The position numbers were made by a program, and so were the translations under genes. DNA of 64,000 nt from Desulfobulbaceae bacterium (GTDB lineage: Bacteria; Desulfobacterota; Desulfobulbia; Desulfobulbales; SURF-16): assembly GCA_024637145.1 (NCBI GenBank), contig JAGXFQ010000037.1, positions 44,506 to 108,505 on the forward strand, in the 5' to 3' direction. Positions 52,582-61,730 of the stretch are shown here, piece by piece; the first letter of the stretch is position 1, and each line of letters begins with the position of its first letter. Under the pieces are notes generated by a model. The model ran no database searches. It was not told where the DNA came from and saw nothing but the letters and a program-made list of their open reading frames with translations.

Positions 52582-53853
52582 CTAGAAGCGGTCCTCAAAA
52601 TAGGGGGCCAGTACCTCGGGCAGCTTGATGGTGCCGTCCTCTTGCTGGTAGTTTTCGTAGATGGCGGCCAAGGTGCGACCTACGGCCAAGCCGGAACCGT
52701 TCAAGGTGTGGACAAAGGCGGATTTTTTCTCGCCCTCCGGCCGGTAGCGGATGCCGCCGCGCCGGGCCTGGAACTCGCCGAAATTGCTGCAGGAAGAGAT
52801 CTCCCGGTATTTTTTCTGGGCCGGCATCCACACCTCGATATCATAGGTCTTGTGGGCGGAAAAGCCTAAATCGCCGGAGCAGAGGAGCACCACCCGGTAG
52901 GGCAGACCCAGGAGCTGCAGCACCTCTTCGGCATCTGCCAGCAGGGCCTCAAGCTCGGCGTCCGACTCCTCGGGCCGGGTGAATTTCACCAGTTCCACCT
53001 TGTTGAACTGGTGCTGGCGGATCAGCCCCTTGGTGTCGCGGCCGTAGGAGCCGGCCTCGGAGCGGAAACAGGGGGTGTAGGCGCAGAATTTCACGGGCAG
53101 CTCGGCGGGGCTTAGGGTCTCATCGCGGAAGATGTTGGTCACCGGCACCTCAGCGGTGGGGATGAGCCACAGGTCGCGGTCAGAGACCGCTGTCTTGAAG
53201 AGATCATCGGCAAATTTGGGGAGCTGGCCGGTAGCGGTCATGGATTCCGTGTTCACCAGAAAGGGCGGCAGCACCTCGGTGTAGCCGTGGCGCTGGGTGT
53301 GGAGATCCAGCATGAAGGTGATCAGCGTCCTTTCCAGGCGGGAGGCAAAGCCCTTGAGCAGGGCAAAGCGGGCCCCGGAGAGCTTGGCCGCCCTTTTGAA
53401 ATCCAGGGTGTCATTTTCTTCCCCCAGGACCTGATGGGCTTTGGGGGCAAAGGAAAAGTTCCTGGGTTCACCCCAGACCCGGAGCTCGACATTGGCGCTG
53501 TCGTCATGACCAAAGGGCACGGATTCATGGGGAATGTTGGGGATGGACATGACGATCTCCTGCAGCTCCTCTTCAACCGCAAGCAGCAGCCCCTCAATCT
53601 CCTTGATCCGCTCGTTCACCCGGCGCATCTCGGCCATCAGCTCTTCCGCATCTTCCCCGGCCTTCTTACGCTTGGCAACCTCCTGGGACACGGTCTTGCG
53701 CAGGTTGCGCAGCCCCTCCACCTCGGCCAGAGAGTCACGCCGTTTCTGGTCAATGGCGCTGAAGTCACCAATGCGGGAATTCTCAATGCCCCGGAATTTG
53801 AGCTTTTCTGTGACAAAATCTATATTTTCACGGATAAAACGGAGTTCGAGCAT
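52582..53853 (-). CDS. serS: Serine--tRNA ligase
   Basis: MLELRFIRENIDFV, PTAEVPVTNIFRDE, PCFRSEAGSYGRDTKGLIRQHQFNKVELV. Confidence 0.97.
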   Translation of the reverse strand: MLELRFIRENIDFVTEKLKFRGIENSRIGDFSAIDQKRRDSLAEVEGLRNLRKTVSQEVAKRKKAGEDAEELMAEMRRVNERIKEIEGLLLAVEEELQEIVMSIPNIPHESVPFGHDDSANVELRVWGEPRNFSFAPKAHQVLGEENDTLDFKRAAKLSGARFALLKGFASRLERTLITFMLDLHTQRHGYTEVLPPFLVNTESMTATGQLPKFADDLFKTAVSDRDLWLIPTAEVPVTNIFRDETLSPAELPVKFCAYTPCFRSEAGSYGRDTKGLIRQHQFNKVELVKFTRPEESDAELEALLADAEEVLQLLGLPYRVVLLCSGDLGFSAHKTYDIEVWMPAQKKYREISSCSNFGEFQARRGGIRYRPEGEKKSAFVHTLNGSGLAVGRTLAAIYENYQQEDGTIKLPEVLAPYFEDRF

Positions 53854-53875
53854 AATGAGGTCCTTTCAGGGGAGT

Positions 53876-53931
53876 TAAAGAATGGAGAGAATGTAAAGAA
53901 CGAGAGTAGAGGGAGAGTTTACCATTCTTTA
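53876..53931. repeat. Purine/pyrimidine inverted-repeat array (locus B)
   Basis: 10-bp arms TAAAGAATGG / CCATTCTTTA inside purine-rich then pyrimidine-rich tract. Confidence 0.5.
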
Positions 53932-53975
53932 TCTCCTATAACTTCTCTGCATTCTGTGCTTCTTTATTTGCAAAA

Positions 53976-55151
53976 TTACCACTCTGTCAAGTGAATCGTC
54001 ACCAGCTCACCCTTTTTGAGGCGGCGCCGATGGGCCGGCACCAGGATGATGCAGCTGGCTGCTTCGTGGCGCCCGGCCGGCCGCACCTGACAGCGGCCGT
54101 TGGCCAGGGTGAGGATGCCGCCCTTGAGGTTGAGCAGCCCCTTTTGCTTGATGGCCAGCTCTTCGCTGAGCTCGGCCCGCAGACTTTTGGGGCCTGGTTT
54201 GGTGCGGCCCTGGAGGGCGAGGAGCGCCGGGTGCACCAGTTCGTGGAAGAGAAGCCGCACCGCCGGTGGCGGCCCGGGCAGGCCGAAGAAGAGGGTGTTG
54301 TTTCTGGTGCCGAACAGGGTGGCCTTGCCGGGCCGCAGCCTGAGGACGCGATAATGAATGGTGACGCCGATCTTGTCAAAGGCCTGGCTCACCAGGTCAT
54401 ATTTGCCCGGACCCATGCCGCCGGTGGTGATGACCAGATCCGCCTTGTTGCTCAGCTCTTCCAGACTGCTGGTGATGGCGGCAATATCGTCTTTGACGGT
54501 GGCGGCGCCGCTTGTCAGGCCGCCGCTCTGGCTGATAAGGCCGGCCAGGAGGAAGCGATTGCCGGAGATCACCTGGCCGCTTAAGGGGTTGGCATCCACC
54601 AGCTCGCTGCCCGTGCAGATGATGGCGGCCCTGGGCCGGGCATGGACGCGGATCGATTGGGCCCCGGCAGTGGCCGCCAGGTGCATATGACCCGGGGTGA
54701 TCACCTCGCCGGCGGTGACAATGACATGGCCCTTTTTGACATCCGTACCCACGCTGCGGATGTGCGAACGGTGGGGGCACTGGATTTCGCTCAGCACCCC
54801 TTTTGACTCCCGGCACTCCTCAAAGGGGATCACCTGGTTGCAGCCGTCAGGGACCCGGCCGCCGGTCATGATGCGGATGGCGGTGTGGGGGCTGACCAGA
54901 TGCTCCCGGGTGGATCCCGCTGCTATCTCGGAGATGATGGGGAGGGGCCGGCCTTCCGCACACTCCTCCCGGCGCAGGGCAAAACCGTCCATGGCCGACT
55001 GGCGGAAATGGGGAATGGCCAGGGGGGCGGTCAGGGAGCGGGCGCAGATGCGGCCGCAGGCCGCCAGCAGGGGTATCTCCTCCTGGGCAAGGGCAGGGCT
55101 GTGGCTGACGATAAGTCGGCGGGCCTGGTCTAGGTCGAGCTGGTTGTTCAT
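53976..55151 (-). CDS. moeA: Molybdopterin molybdenumtransferase MoeA
   Basis: FRQSAMDGFALR, IMTGGRVPDGCNQVIPFEE, TTGGMGPGKYDLV. Confidence 0.93.
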   Translation of the reverse strand: MNNQLDLDQARRLIVSHSPALAQEEIPLLAACGRICARSLTAPLAIPHFRQSAMDGFALRREECAEGRPLPIISEIAAGSTREHLVSPHTAIRIMTGGRVPDGCNQVIPFEECRESKGVLSEIQCPHRSHIRSVGTDVKKGHVIVTAGEVITPGHMHLAATAGAQSIRVHARPRAAIICTGSELVDANPLSGQVISGNRFLLAGLISQSGGLTSGAATVKDDIAAITSSLEELSNKADLVITTGGMGPGKYDLVSQAFDKIGVTIHYRVLRLRPGKATLFGTRNNTLFFGLPGPPPAVRLLFHELVHPALLALQGRTKPGPKSLRAELSEELAIKQKGLLNLKGGILTLANGRCQVRPAGRHEAASCIILVPAHRRRLKKGELVTIHLTEW

Positions 55152-55242
55152 GATGGTTTCGCCATATCCTTGGTGACGGCAGAAGCAGGGGCCGGGTCTG
55201 CTCTGACAGCCCCTTGCCAAAGCGCTGCCCTTGCGCTTTTTG

Positions 55243-55839
55243 TCAACGGCCTGCTAAAAGCTTGACGGCCTCAAGATCCGGCAGCCGGTTTATATTTTCA
55301 AAGCTGATCAGCCCCGGATCAGCCCGGCGCAGCACCTGTTCCGGTATTCTTTTGGTCCGCAGCTGTTCAAAAAGGCGGTGCAGCTGGCAACGCCCCTCCC
55401 GGAGGTTCTGTGCAACCAGGGGCAGGCAGCTCTTTCCATAGAGGGCGCAGAGCGGTTCCAGCCCTCGGCTCAGTTCCGGTACCACCGCGTCCCACCCCTC
55501 TTCTGCCTCGGCGCAGAGCAGCCGGATCAGATCTTCCTGGACCAGAGGCATGTCGCAGCCCAGCACAAAGAGCTGCGGCGCGGCCACCTGTTTGAGGGCG
55601 GCATGGATGCCGGCCAGGGGTCCTGCCCCGGGGAAGATGTCGCCGGTCATGGGCCAGCCCAGGAAGTCGTAGGTCTCGGGGCTGTTGGTCACCAGCAGGA
55701 TCTCGCTAAACAGGGAGGCGAGCAGGTCGCCGGCATGGCTGATCAGGGCCTTGTCCTGAAAGAGCGCCAGGGCCTTGTTGCTGCCAAAGCGGCTGCTCTT
55801 GCCGCCGGCCAGGATGATGCCGGCGGTATCAGCAATCAT
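55243..55839 (-). CDS. mobA: Molybdenum cofactor guanylyltransferase MobA
   Basis: GIILAGGKSSRFGSNKAL, GPLAGIHAAL, VLGCDMPLV. Confidence 0.93.
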   Translation of the reverse strand: MIADTAGIILAGGKSSRFGSNKALALFQDKALISHAGDLLASLFSEILLVTNSPETYDFLGWPMTGDIFPGAGPLAGIHAALKQVAAPQLFVLGCDMPLVQEDLIRLLCAEAEEGWDAVVPELSRGLEPLCALYGKSCLPLVAQNLREGRCQLHRLFEQLRTKRIPEQVLRRADPGLISFENINRLPDLEAVKLLAGR

Positions 55840-56482
55840 GCTGACAGATGGTCAGGGTGAGGTGGCGCAGATCCTCCTGGGGCCGCAGGGCGGCCAGGGT
55901 GGTCAGGACCACATTCTCCAGATATCTGGCTTCAGAGGCGTCCAGGGCGATCTCGCCGTTTGCCCCCTCCAAGGAGGAGGTCACGCACCTTTTCTTCATA
56001 TAGGTGGCGATGAGAAAATCAGCCAGCGGGCTGATGTCGTCCAGGCCGAAGCAGGGCAGGTCCGTGGCAATCCGGGCATCGCTGACAAAGGCGGCCCAGG
56101 TTGCGTTGCGGCCGGCCAGGGGTTCGCCGCCGATGGCCCGGCGGAAGACCTCCACCTTGGGATACCCTTCCCATTTATAGCCCTCGGTACAGACCAGGTC
56201 CATGTCGTGGAAATAGCGGGCCACCAGTTCCGGGATGGGGATGTCATACTCCACATCCCGGGTCATGCCGATGCCGGCCGGGGAGGAGAGGATAACGGTG
56301 TGGGCCCCGGCCTGTTTGTGGCGCCAGGTGTCCTTGCCCTTTTTGTCGAACTCAAAATCATGGACATGATGCTTGATGACGCCCACCCGCAGCCCCCGGC
56401 GGCTCAGTTCTGCCAGCAGCTTTTCCAGCAGGGTGGTTTTGCCATGGTTGGGGCGGGCTATAAAGGAAATGACTGGGGGCAT
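55829..56482 (-). CDS. mobB: Molybdopterin-guanine dinucleotide biosynthesis protein MobB
   Basis: HGKTTLLEKLLAELSRRGLRVGVIKHHVHDFEFDKKGKDTWRHKQAGA. Confidence 0.92.
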   Translation of the reverse strand: MPPVISFIARPNHGKTTLLEKLLAELSRRGLRVGVIKHHVHDFEFDKKGKDTWRHKQAGAHTVILSSPAGIGMTRDVEYDIPIPELVARYFHDMDLVCTEGYKWEGYPKVEVFRRAIGGEPLAGRNATWAAFVSDARIATDLPCFGLDDISPLADFLIATYMKKRCVTSSLEGANGEIALDASEARYLENVVLTTLAALRPQEDLRHLTLTICQHDC

Positions 56483-56484
56483 TT

Positions 56485-56690
56485 TTTTGAGAAGGTAAAG
56501 TAAAGAAAGAAGTTAAAGAAATAAAGAAGGTAAAGGAGGTAAAGAAAAAAAGAAGCCAGGGGGGGTAGGGGGGTAGAGAAGAGAGAAAGCAGCGATGGTG
56601 CCCGTGGGTCTCCATTCTCTACCTTCTGTAACTCCTCTACCTTCTTTATTTCTGCCTTTAGCTCCTCTACCTTCTTTACTTCTGCTTTTT
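56485..56690. repeat. Purine/pyrimidine inverted-repeat array (locus C)
   Basis: 16-bp perfect arms AGAAATAAAGAAGGTA (56517-56532) / TACCTTCTTTATTTCT (56638-56653) in degenerate (R)GTAAAGAAG repeats. Confidence 0.7.
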
Positions 56691-57031
56691 TATCCTGGCG
56701 GCCAGCTGAGGCTGCGGCCGCCCAGGATGTGCATGTGGATATGGAAAACGGTCTGGCCGGCGCCGGCCCCGTTATTAAAGACCACCCGGAAGGCGTCTCC
56801 CACTTCCTCCTGTTTGGCGATATCCGCACCGACCCGCATCATTTTGCCGATGATCTTCTCGTCCTCTTCAGTAAGGGCGGCCGGACCACTTATATGTTTC
56901 TTGGGGATGACCAGGAAATGGACGGGGGCCTGGGGGCTGATGTCCCGGAAGGCATAGACGTCATCATCCTCATAGAGCCGGTCAGAGGGGATGTCACCCT
57001 TAATAATTTTGCAAAAGAGGCAATCGGCCAT
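56690..57031 (-). CDS. HIT family (histidine triad) protein
   Basis: CLFCKIIKGDIPS, HFLVIPKKHIS, VFHIHMHILGGR. Confidence 0.95.
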   Translation of the reverse strand: MADCLFCKIIKGDIPSDRLYEDDDVYAFRDISPQAPVHFLVIPKKHISGPAALTEEDEKIIGKMMRVGADIAKQEEVGDAFRVVFNNGAGAGQTVFHIHMHILGGRSLSWPPG

Positions 57032-57261
57032 GGCAAACCTCGCAGTGGTGAAGGGGAAAGGGGCTTTGGTTTACAGGAAAGGCCGCCGGCGATGCCTGCA
57101 GAGCAAAAATGTACAGAAGCCGGGCGAGAATGTCAATTTTTATAGACAGGGCCGCTGCCTCTCTTGAGGGGCCCTCTGGAAATCGTCAGCACTGCCCACC
57201 GCTTTCTTGACATCCAAAAAAGGATGTGGTTGGCTTTGCCGCCACAGGGGAGGAACCTGCC

Positions 57262-58581
57262 ATGCCCACTCATTACGATATTTTTATTAAGAATTGCCGG
57301 ATATTACAGCCTGCCGGCCAGGGCCATCAGCTGGTGAGCGGCTCCATCGGCATCCGCCACGGCCGTCTGACGGCCATAGGCGCTGCAGGGCTCGGTCCCG
57401 GCGCCACAGCGGATCGCCTCATTGAAGGTGACGGCCTTGTTGCCATGCCCGGCCTGGTCAACTGCCATGTCCACGGGGCCATGACCCTCTTCCGGGGCCT
57501 GGCCGATGACCTGCCCCTTATGACCTGGCTGGAGGAGCACATCTTTCCGGCCGAGGCCCGCTTTGTCTCTGCCGAGATGGTCTATTGGTGCACCAAGCTG
57601 GCCGCAGCCGAGATGCTGCTTTCCGGCACCACCACCGCCGCGGACGGCTATTTTTATATGGAGGCCGCGGCCCGCGCCTACCGGGAAAGCGGCATGCGGG
57701 CCATTCTGGGCCAGGCCGTGGTGGATTTTCCAGTGCCCGGGGTGGCTGATCCGGGCCAGAACATCAAGGCGGTCACCGCCTTTATTGATGGCTTCCCCCC
57801 TTCGTCGCTGCTGCAGCCCGCTGTTTTTGCCCATTCGCCCTACACCTGCAGTGCGGAAACCCTGGTGCGGGCCCGGGCCGTGGCCCGGGAAAAAGAGGTG
57901 CCCTTTTTCATCCATCTGGCGGAAACCAGGGGGGAAGAGCTGCTCATCGGGGCCGGAGACCTGAGTCCGGTGGCCTATCTCGACTCCCTGGCCCTTCTTG
58001 ATCCGGGGGTCATTGCCGTGCACTGTGTCTGGCTCTCTGAGGCGGATATGGATATCCTGGCCCGCCGCGGCTGCCGGGTGGTCACCTGTCCTGAATCAAA
58101 CATGAAGCTGGGCTCCGGCGTGGCGCCGGTGCCGGCCATGCTGGCGCGCCATATCCCGGTGGGCCTGGGCACGGACAGCTGTGCCTCCAATAATGATCTT
58201 GATCTCTTCGGCGAGATGGACAGCTGCGCCAAGCTGGCCAAGGTCCATAATATGCAGCCCGAGCTGTTGCCCGCCCAGGAGGTGCTCACCATGGCCACCA
58301 GCATGGGCGCCGCCTGTCTCGGGCTGGCCGATATCGGCACCCTGGCCGTGGGCATGAAGGCCGATCTTATCCTGGTTGATTGCCGGAGCCCCCGGCTTAC
58401 CCCGCTGTTCAGCCCTGATCTCCTGGTCTATGGGGCCAGGGGCGGCGATGTCGATACCGTCATTGTCGACGGCAGGCTGGTTGTGTCCCAAGGAGAAGTG
58501 CTGACCATGGATGTGCAAGAGATTATGGCCCGGGTGCGCGCTCTGGCCGGGCAGGTTGCCGAGGCTGATCATGGAAAATAA
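57262..58581 (+). CDS. Amidohydrolase, 5-methylthioadenosine/S-adenosylhomocysteine deaminase family
   Basis: VNCHVHGAMTLFRGLADDLPLMTWLEEHIFPAE, HLAETRGE, GLGTDSCASNNDLDLF. Confidence 0.9.
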   Translation: MPTHYDIFIKNCRILQPAGQGHQLVSGSIGIRHGRLTAIGAAGLGPGATADRLIEGDGLVAMPGLVNCHVHGAMTLFRGLADDLPLMTWLEEHIFPAEARFVSAEMVYWCTKLAAAEMLLSGTTTAADGYFYMEAAARAYRESGMRAILGQAVVDFPVPGVADPGQNIKAVTAFIDGFPPSSLLQPAVFAHSPYTCSAETLVRARAVAREKEVPFFIHLAETRGEELLIGAGDLSPVAYLDSLALLDPGVIAVHCVWLSEADMDILARRGCRVVTCPESNMKLGSGVAPVPAMLARHIPVGLGTDSCASNNDLDLFGEMDSCAKLAKVHNMQPELLPAQEVLTMATSMGAACLGLADIGTLAVGMKADLILVDCRSPRLTPLFSPDLLVYGARGGDVDTVIVDGRLVVSQGEVLTMDVQEIMARVRALAGQVAEADHGK

Positions 58582-59263
58582 TATCCCGGTGTCGCCCTGG
58601 GCCATCCACCGCCGCCTCTATGACTGGATGCTCCACTGGGCCCAAACCCCCTATGGCGTGCCCGCCCTGGTGCTGCTGGCCTTTGCTGAAAGCAGCTTTT
58701 TCCCCATCCCGCCGGATGTCCTTCTTGTCGCCCTGGTGTTGGGTACACCCCGGCGCTGGCGTTATCTGGCCCTGGTCTGTACGGCGGGTTCGGTGGTGGG
58801 GGGGCTGGCCGGTTACGGCATAGGGGTGTTCGCCTGGGAAACCGCGGGGCGCTGGATTGTCGAGAATATCGCCCACACGAGGCTGGTGCCGGTGGAGGGG
58901 CGGCTGGATATCGCCCTGCCCGCCTATCTGGTGGACACCTTTGGCGAGGCCCTGGGCGGCAGCTACCTCTTTCAGGTCTATGACCGCTGGAACGCCTGGA
59001 TTGTCTTTGTCTTCGGGCTCACCCCCCTGCCCTACAAGCTGACCACCATTACGGCCGGGGTTGCCAGGGTCAATATCCCGGTCTTCATGGCGGCGTCGCT
59101 GGCGGCCCGGGCCGCCCGCTTCTTCCTGGTGGCCTGGATTATCCACCGCTGGGGGCCGCCGGCCAGGGTCTTTATCGACCGCTACTTCAACCTGCTCTGT
59201 ATTGCCTTTACGGTGCTGCTCATCGGCGGCTTTGTGCTCCTGGCTCTGCTCTCCGGGGAATAG
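58571..59263 (+). CDS. YqaA/DedA-like membrane protein
   Basis: FAESSFFPIPPDVLLVALVLG, GLTPLPYKLTTITAGVARVNIPVFMAAS. Confidence 0.85.
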   Translation: MENNIPVSPWAIHRRLYDWMLHWAQTPYGVPALVLLAFAESSFFPIPPDVLLVALVLGTPRRWRYLALVCTAGSVVGGLAGYGIGVFAWETAGRWIVENIAHTRLVPVEGRLDIALPAYLVDTFGEALGGSYLFQVYDRWNAWIVFVFGLTPLPYKLTTITAGVARVNIPVFMAASLAARAARFFLVAWIIHRWGPPARVFIDRYFNLLCIAFTVLLIGGFVLLALLSGE

Positions 59264-59329
59264 GGTGCTGTCCGGGGTTCTTTAAAAAGAGGGGACACAG
59301 GGAAAAGGCAGGGCTGCCCGGGAGGCGGC

Positions 59330-59971
59330 TTATTCCTGCCAGCCGTGTTGGCCGATGAGGCTGACAAAACGGACCTGCTCGATGACCCGGCGGCTTATCT
59401 GGCCATCCTCTTTGGTGAGCACCACCAGTTCCTGGAGGGTGCGGTCGCCAATGGGGATCACCAGGCGGCCCGGGTCGGCAAGCTGATCAATCAGGGGTTG
59501 GGGGATCTCCGGGCCTGCTGCCGTGACGATGATGGCGGCAAAGGGGCCGTATTGGGGCCAGCCCACTGTGCCGTCATCCGTGGTGCAGAGGGCGTTGAAG
59601 ACCTGCAGCTGGTCCAGGGTCTGCCTGGCCCGGATGTGCAGTTCCTTGAGGCGTTCAATGGAAAAAACGCGATCGGCCAGCCGGGCCAGCACCGAGGTCT
59701 GGTAGCCGCAGCCGGTGCCGATCTCAAGGACGCTTTCCTCGCCTCTCAGTTCCAGGGCCTGGGTCATGAGGGCGACAATATAGGGCTGCGAGATGGTCTG
59801 GCCCAGGCCGATGGGCATGGAAAAATCCCCATAGGCCTGGTTGCGCAAGGCATCCTGGACAAAGAGATGGCGGGGCACGGCAGCCATGGCAGCCAGCACG
59901 CGCTCGTCGCTAATCCCTCTGGGCAGCAGCTGCTCACGGATCATCCGCATCCGCGCGGAGTCGAAATTCAT
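59330..59971 (-). CDS. pcm: Protein-L-isoaspartate O-methyltransferase
   Basis: MIREQLLPRGISDERVLAAMAAVPRHLFV, VLEIGTGCGYQTSVLARLADRVFSIER. Confidence 0.94.
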   Translation of the reverse strand: MNFDSARMRMIREQLLPRGISDERVLAAMAAVPRHLFVQDALRNQAYGDFSMPIGLGQTISQPYIVALMTQALELRGEESVLEIGTGCGYQTSVLARLADRVFSIERLKELHIRARQTLDQLQVFNALCTTDDGTVGWPQYGPFAAIIVTAAGPEIPQPLIDQLADPGRLVIPIGDRTLQELVVLTKEDGQISRRVIEQVRFVSLIGQHGWQE

Positions 59972-59975
59972 GGTC

Positions 59976-60356
59976 TTAATGGACGGCGGGTTCTGGAGCA
60001 GGGAGGGCCTCTTCATATTGCTTTTCCGTGGCCGCCCGGTACTGGCAGTCGGTGACCATGTCACCGCTGAAGGTGATATAGACCAGGTCGTAGGTGGCGC
60101 TGCCGAAGGCCCAGTTGAGCACCGGCGTCTTCTTGAGCAGGCTTTTATGCTCTTCCACAAAAATCCACACCTCACCGGCCTCTGTGGCGGTTGTCACGTG
60201 TGGCGTGCCCATATAGGCAAGCACATCTTTTTTTGTGGTGCCCTGGCTGATTAGACAGGCATCGGAGTTGAGATGGCGGATGGGCTCTTTGCTGCAGCCA
60301 CCCACAAAGAGCAGAAGGGCCAGACAGCAGAGAAGGGATCTGAGGGTGTATTGCAT
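59976..60356 (-). CDS. Small lipoprotein (SmpA/BamE-like fold possible)
   Basis: Lipobox LLLFVGGCSKEP; KKDVLAYMGTPHVTTATEAGEVWIF pattern. Confidence 0.6.
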   Translation of the reverse strand: MQYTLRSLLCCLALLLFVGGCSKEPIRHLNSDACLISQGTTKKDVLAYMGTPHVTTATEAGEVWIFVEEHKSLLKKTPVLNWAFGSATYDLVYITFSGDMVTDCQYRAATEKQYEEALPAPEPAVH

Positions 60357-60762
60357 GGCAAGATTATAAGGGCTGAAAAGGGTTAAGGAATCATGAAGCG
60401 CTTTTGTCCGGACCACGCTCGATTTTGACAGGGCCAGAGTAGCCGGAAGTAGGGAAATTTGCAAGCATGCAAACGGCTGAGGGGGAAGCGTCGCGGTCCG
60501 CGCTTTTTTGGGGAGAAAAGGCCAAAAAAAAGAGAAAGGCCGGGGGCAACATGCAGAAATCCTTGACCATATGGGGAAAGGTGGAATAGGTTAGGGGAAA
60601 AGATGAAGTAACTCGTTAGAAATCCAGGGGAATTTGCAGGTCAGTTGTCTGGAGGGGAGCACTACATATTGTGGGTGCCCTCTTTTTGAAAAAGGTGGTG
60701 GCTTTCGTGGCCACCCCGGCTAGGCAAGCGATCCGGCCGGGTAGAGAGAAGGTAAGAGAATC

Positions 60763-61476
60763 ATGCGTTGCCCAAAATGTAGTTATATCTCATTTGATAA
60801 AGTGACCTCCTGTGTGAACTGTGCCGCTGATGTAACGGAAATTGCCCACGCCTTAAACGGCACGGCCTTCAAGTCCCTGGGCACTTTTTACCTCGGCACC
60901 CTCATCCCTGATTATGCCCCCGCATTCGGCAGCGATCAGGTGGCTGAAGATTACTCTTTTGAGAGCGGTGCGGATGATCTTGATATCAGCATGGAGGCCA
61001 TGGATGATTTCGGTGATGTCCCTGATCTGCCCGGTGACTTCAGTGACAGAGATTTCTCTGTTGCCGGCTCCGGCCTTGCCGATTTTGAAGAGGAAGAGAT
61101 CTCCCTGGCAGGCCATGAGGTGCCTGATATGGACCTCTCCGCCTTTGAGACTGAGACCTCAGAGATGGATGATGAGGACAAGACGGTTATATACGCTAAT
61201 TCTGATGATGAGGATAAGACGGTTATATACGCCGATTCTGATGATGTTCCGGAATTCGACCTTGGCGGCATGGAATTTGAGGAGGATGTCGATCTTGAGT
61301 TTGCGCCGGAGGGCGGTGCCACCCTTGATCTTTCTGATATCGACCTGAGCCTGGGCGAGGATGAGCTGGAAATGGCCGGGGAGGAAGAGGTCGATCTTGG
61401 CGACCTGGAGATGGAGACCCAGGAGAAGAAAGAAAAAAAAGAAGACAAGGCTGAGCTTCCCGACCTGGAGATCTGA
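60763..61476 (+). CDS. Acidic protein with N-terminal zinc ribbon and 12-aa tandem repeat
   Basis: MRCPKCSYISFDKVTSCVNCAADV; (DDEDKTVIYA[N/D]S)x2. Confidence 0.7.
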   Translation: MRCPKCSYISFDKVTSCVNCAADVTEIAHALNGTAFKSLGTFYLGTLIPDYAPAFGSDQVAEDYSFESGADDLDISMEAMDDFGDVPDLPGDFSDRDFSVAGSGLADFEEEEISLAGHEVPDMDLSAFETETSEMDDEDKTVIYANSDDEDKTVIYADSDDVPEFDLGGMEFEEDVDLEFAPEGGATLDLSDIDLSLGEDELEMAGEEEVDLGDLEMETQEKKEKKEDKAELPDLEI

Positions 61477-61565
61477 GAAATTCTCTTTTCACCACCTGAT
61501 CCAGAGCGCGAAACATGCTCTTCAAGAAGGCCCCTGAGCACCCCTTTTCAGCCCCAAAATTGTCC

Positions 61566-61595
61566 TTGACAAGGGCGAGGGCTTTGGCGTATTGT
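61566..61595 (+). promoter_or_regulatory. Candidate promoter for tRNA-Phe
   Basis: TTGACA - 18 nt - TATTGT, ~14 nt before the tRNA. Confidence 0.5.
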
Positions 61596-61608
61596 AGGCG
61601 CTCTTTTC

Positions 61609-61684
<76 letters not shown>

Positions 61685-61691
61685 AGACATT

Positions 61692-61730
61692 AAAGGGTTT
61701 GTGGCTTTTTGGCTGCAAACCCTTTTTTTT
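61692..61730 (+). terminator. Terminator after tRNA-Phe
   Basis: AAAGGGTTTG...CAAACCCTTT + TTTTT. Confidence 0.85.

Noticed and set aside
46600-56690. Repeat loci considered as a CRISPR array
   Set aside because: No regularly spaced identical repeats with unique spacers and no cas genes in the window.
56358-56829. Short minus-strand ORFs in the polypurine/polypyrimidine array as real proteins
   Set aside because: Low-complexity Phe/Leu/Lys translation of a repeat; kept only as a note in the repeat finding.
60487-60512. AAGCG...CGCTTTTTT hairpin as a terminator
   Set aside because: Short weak stem; no plus-strand gene immediately upstream to terminate.
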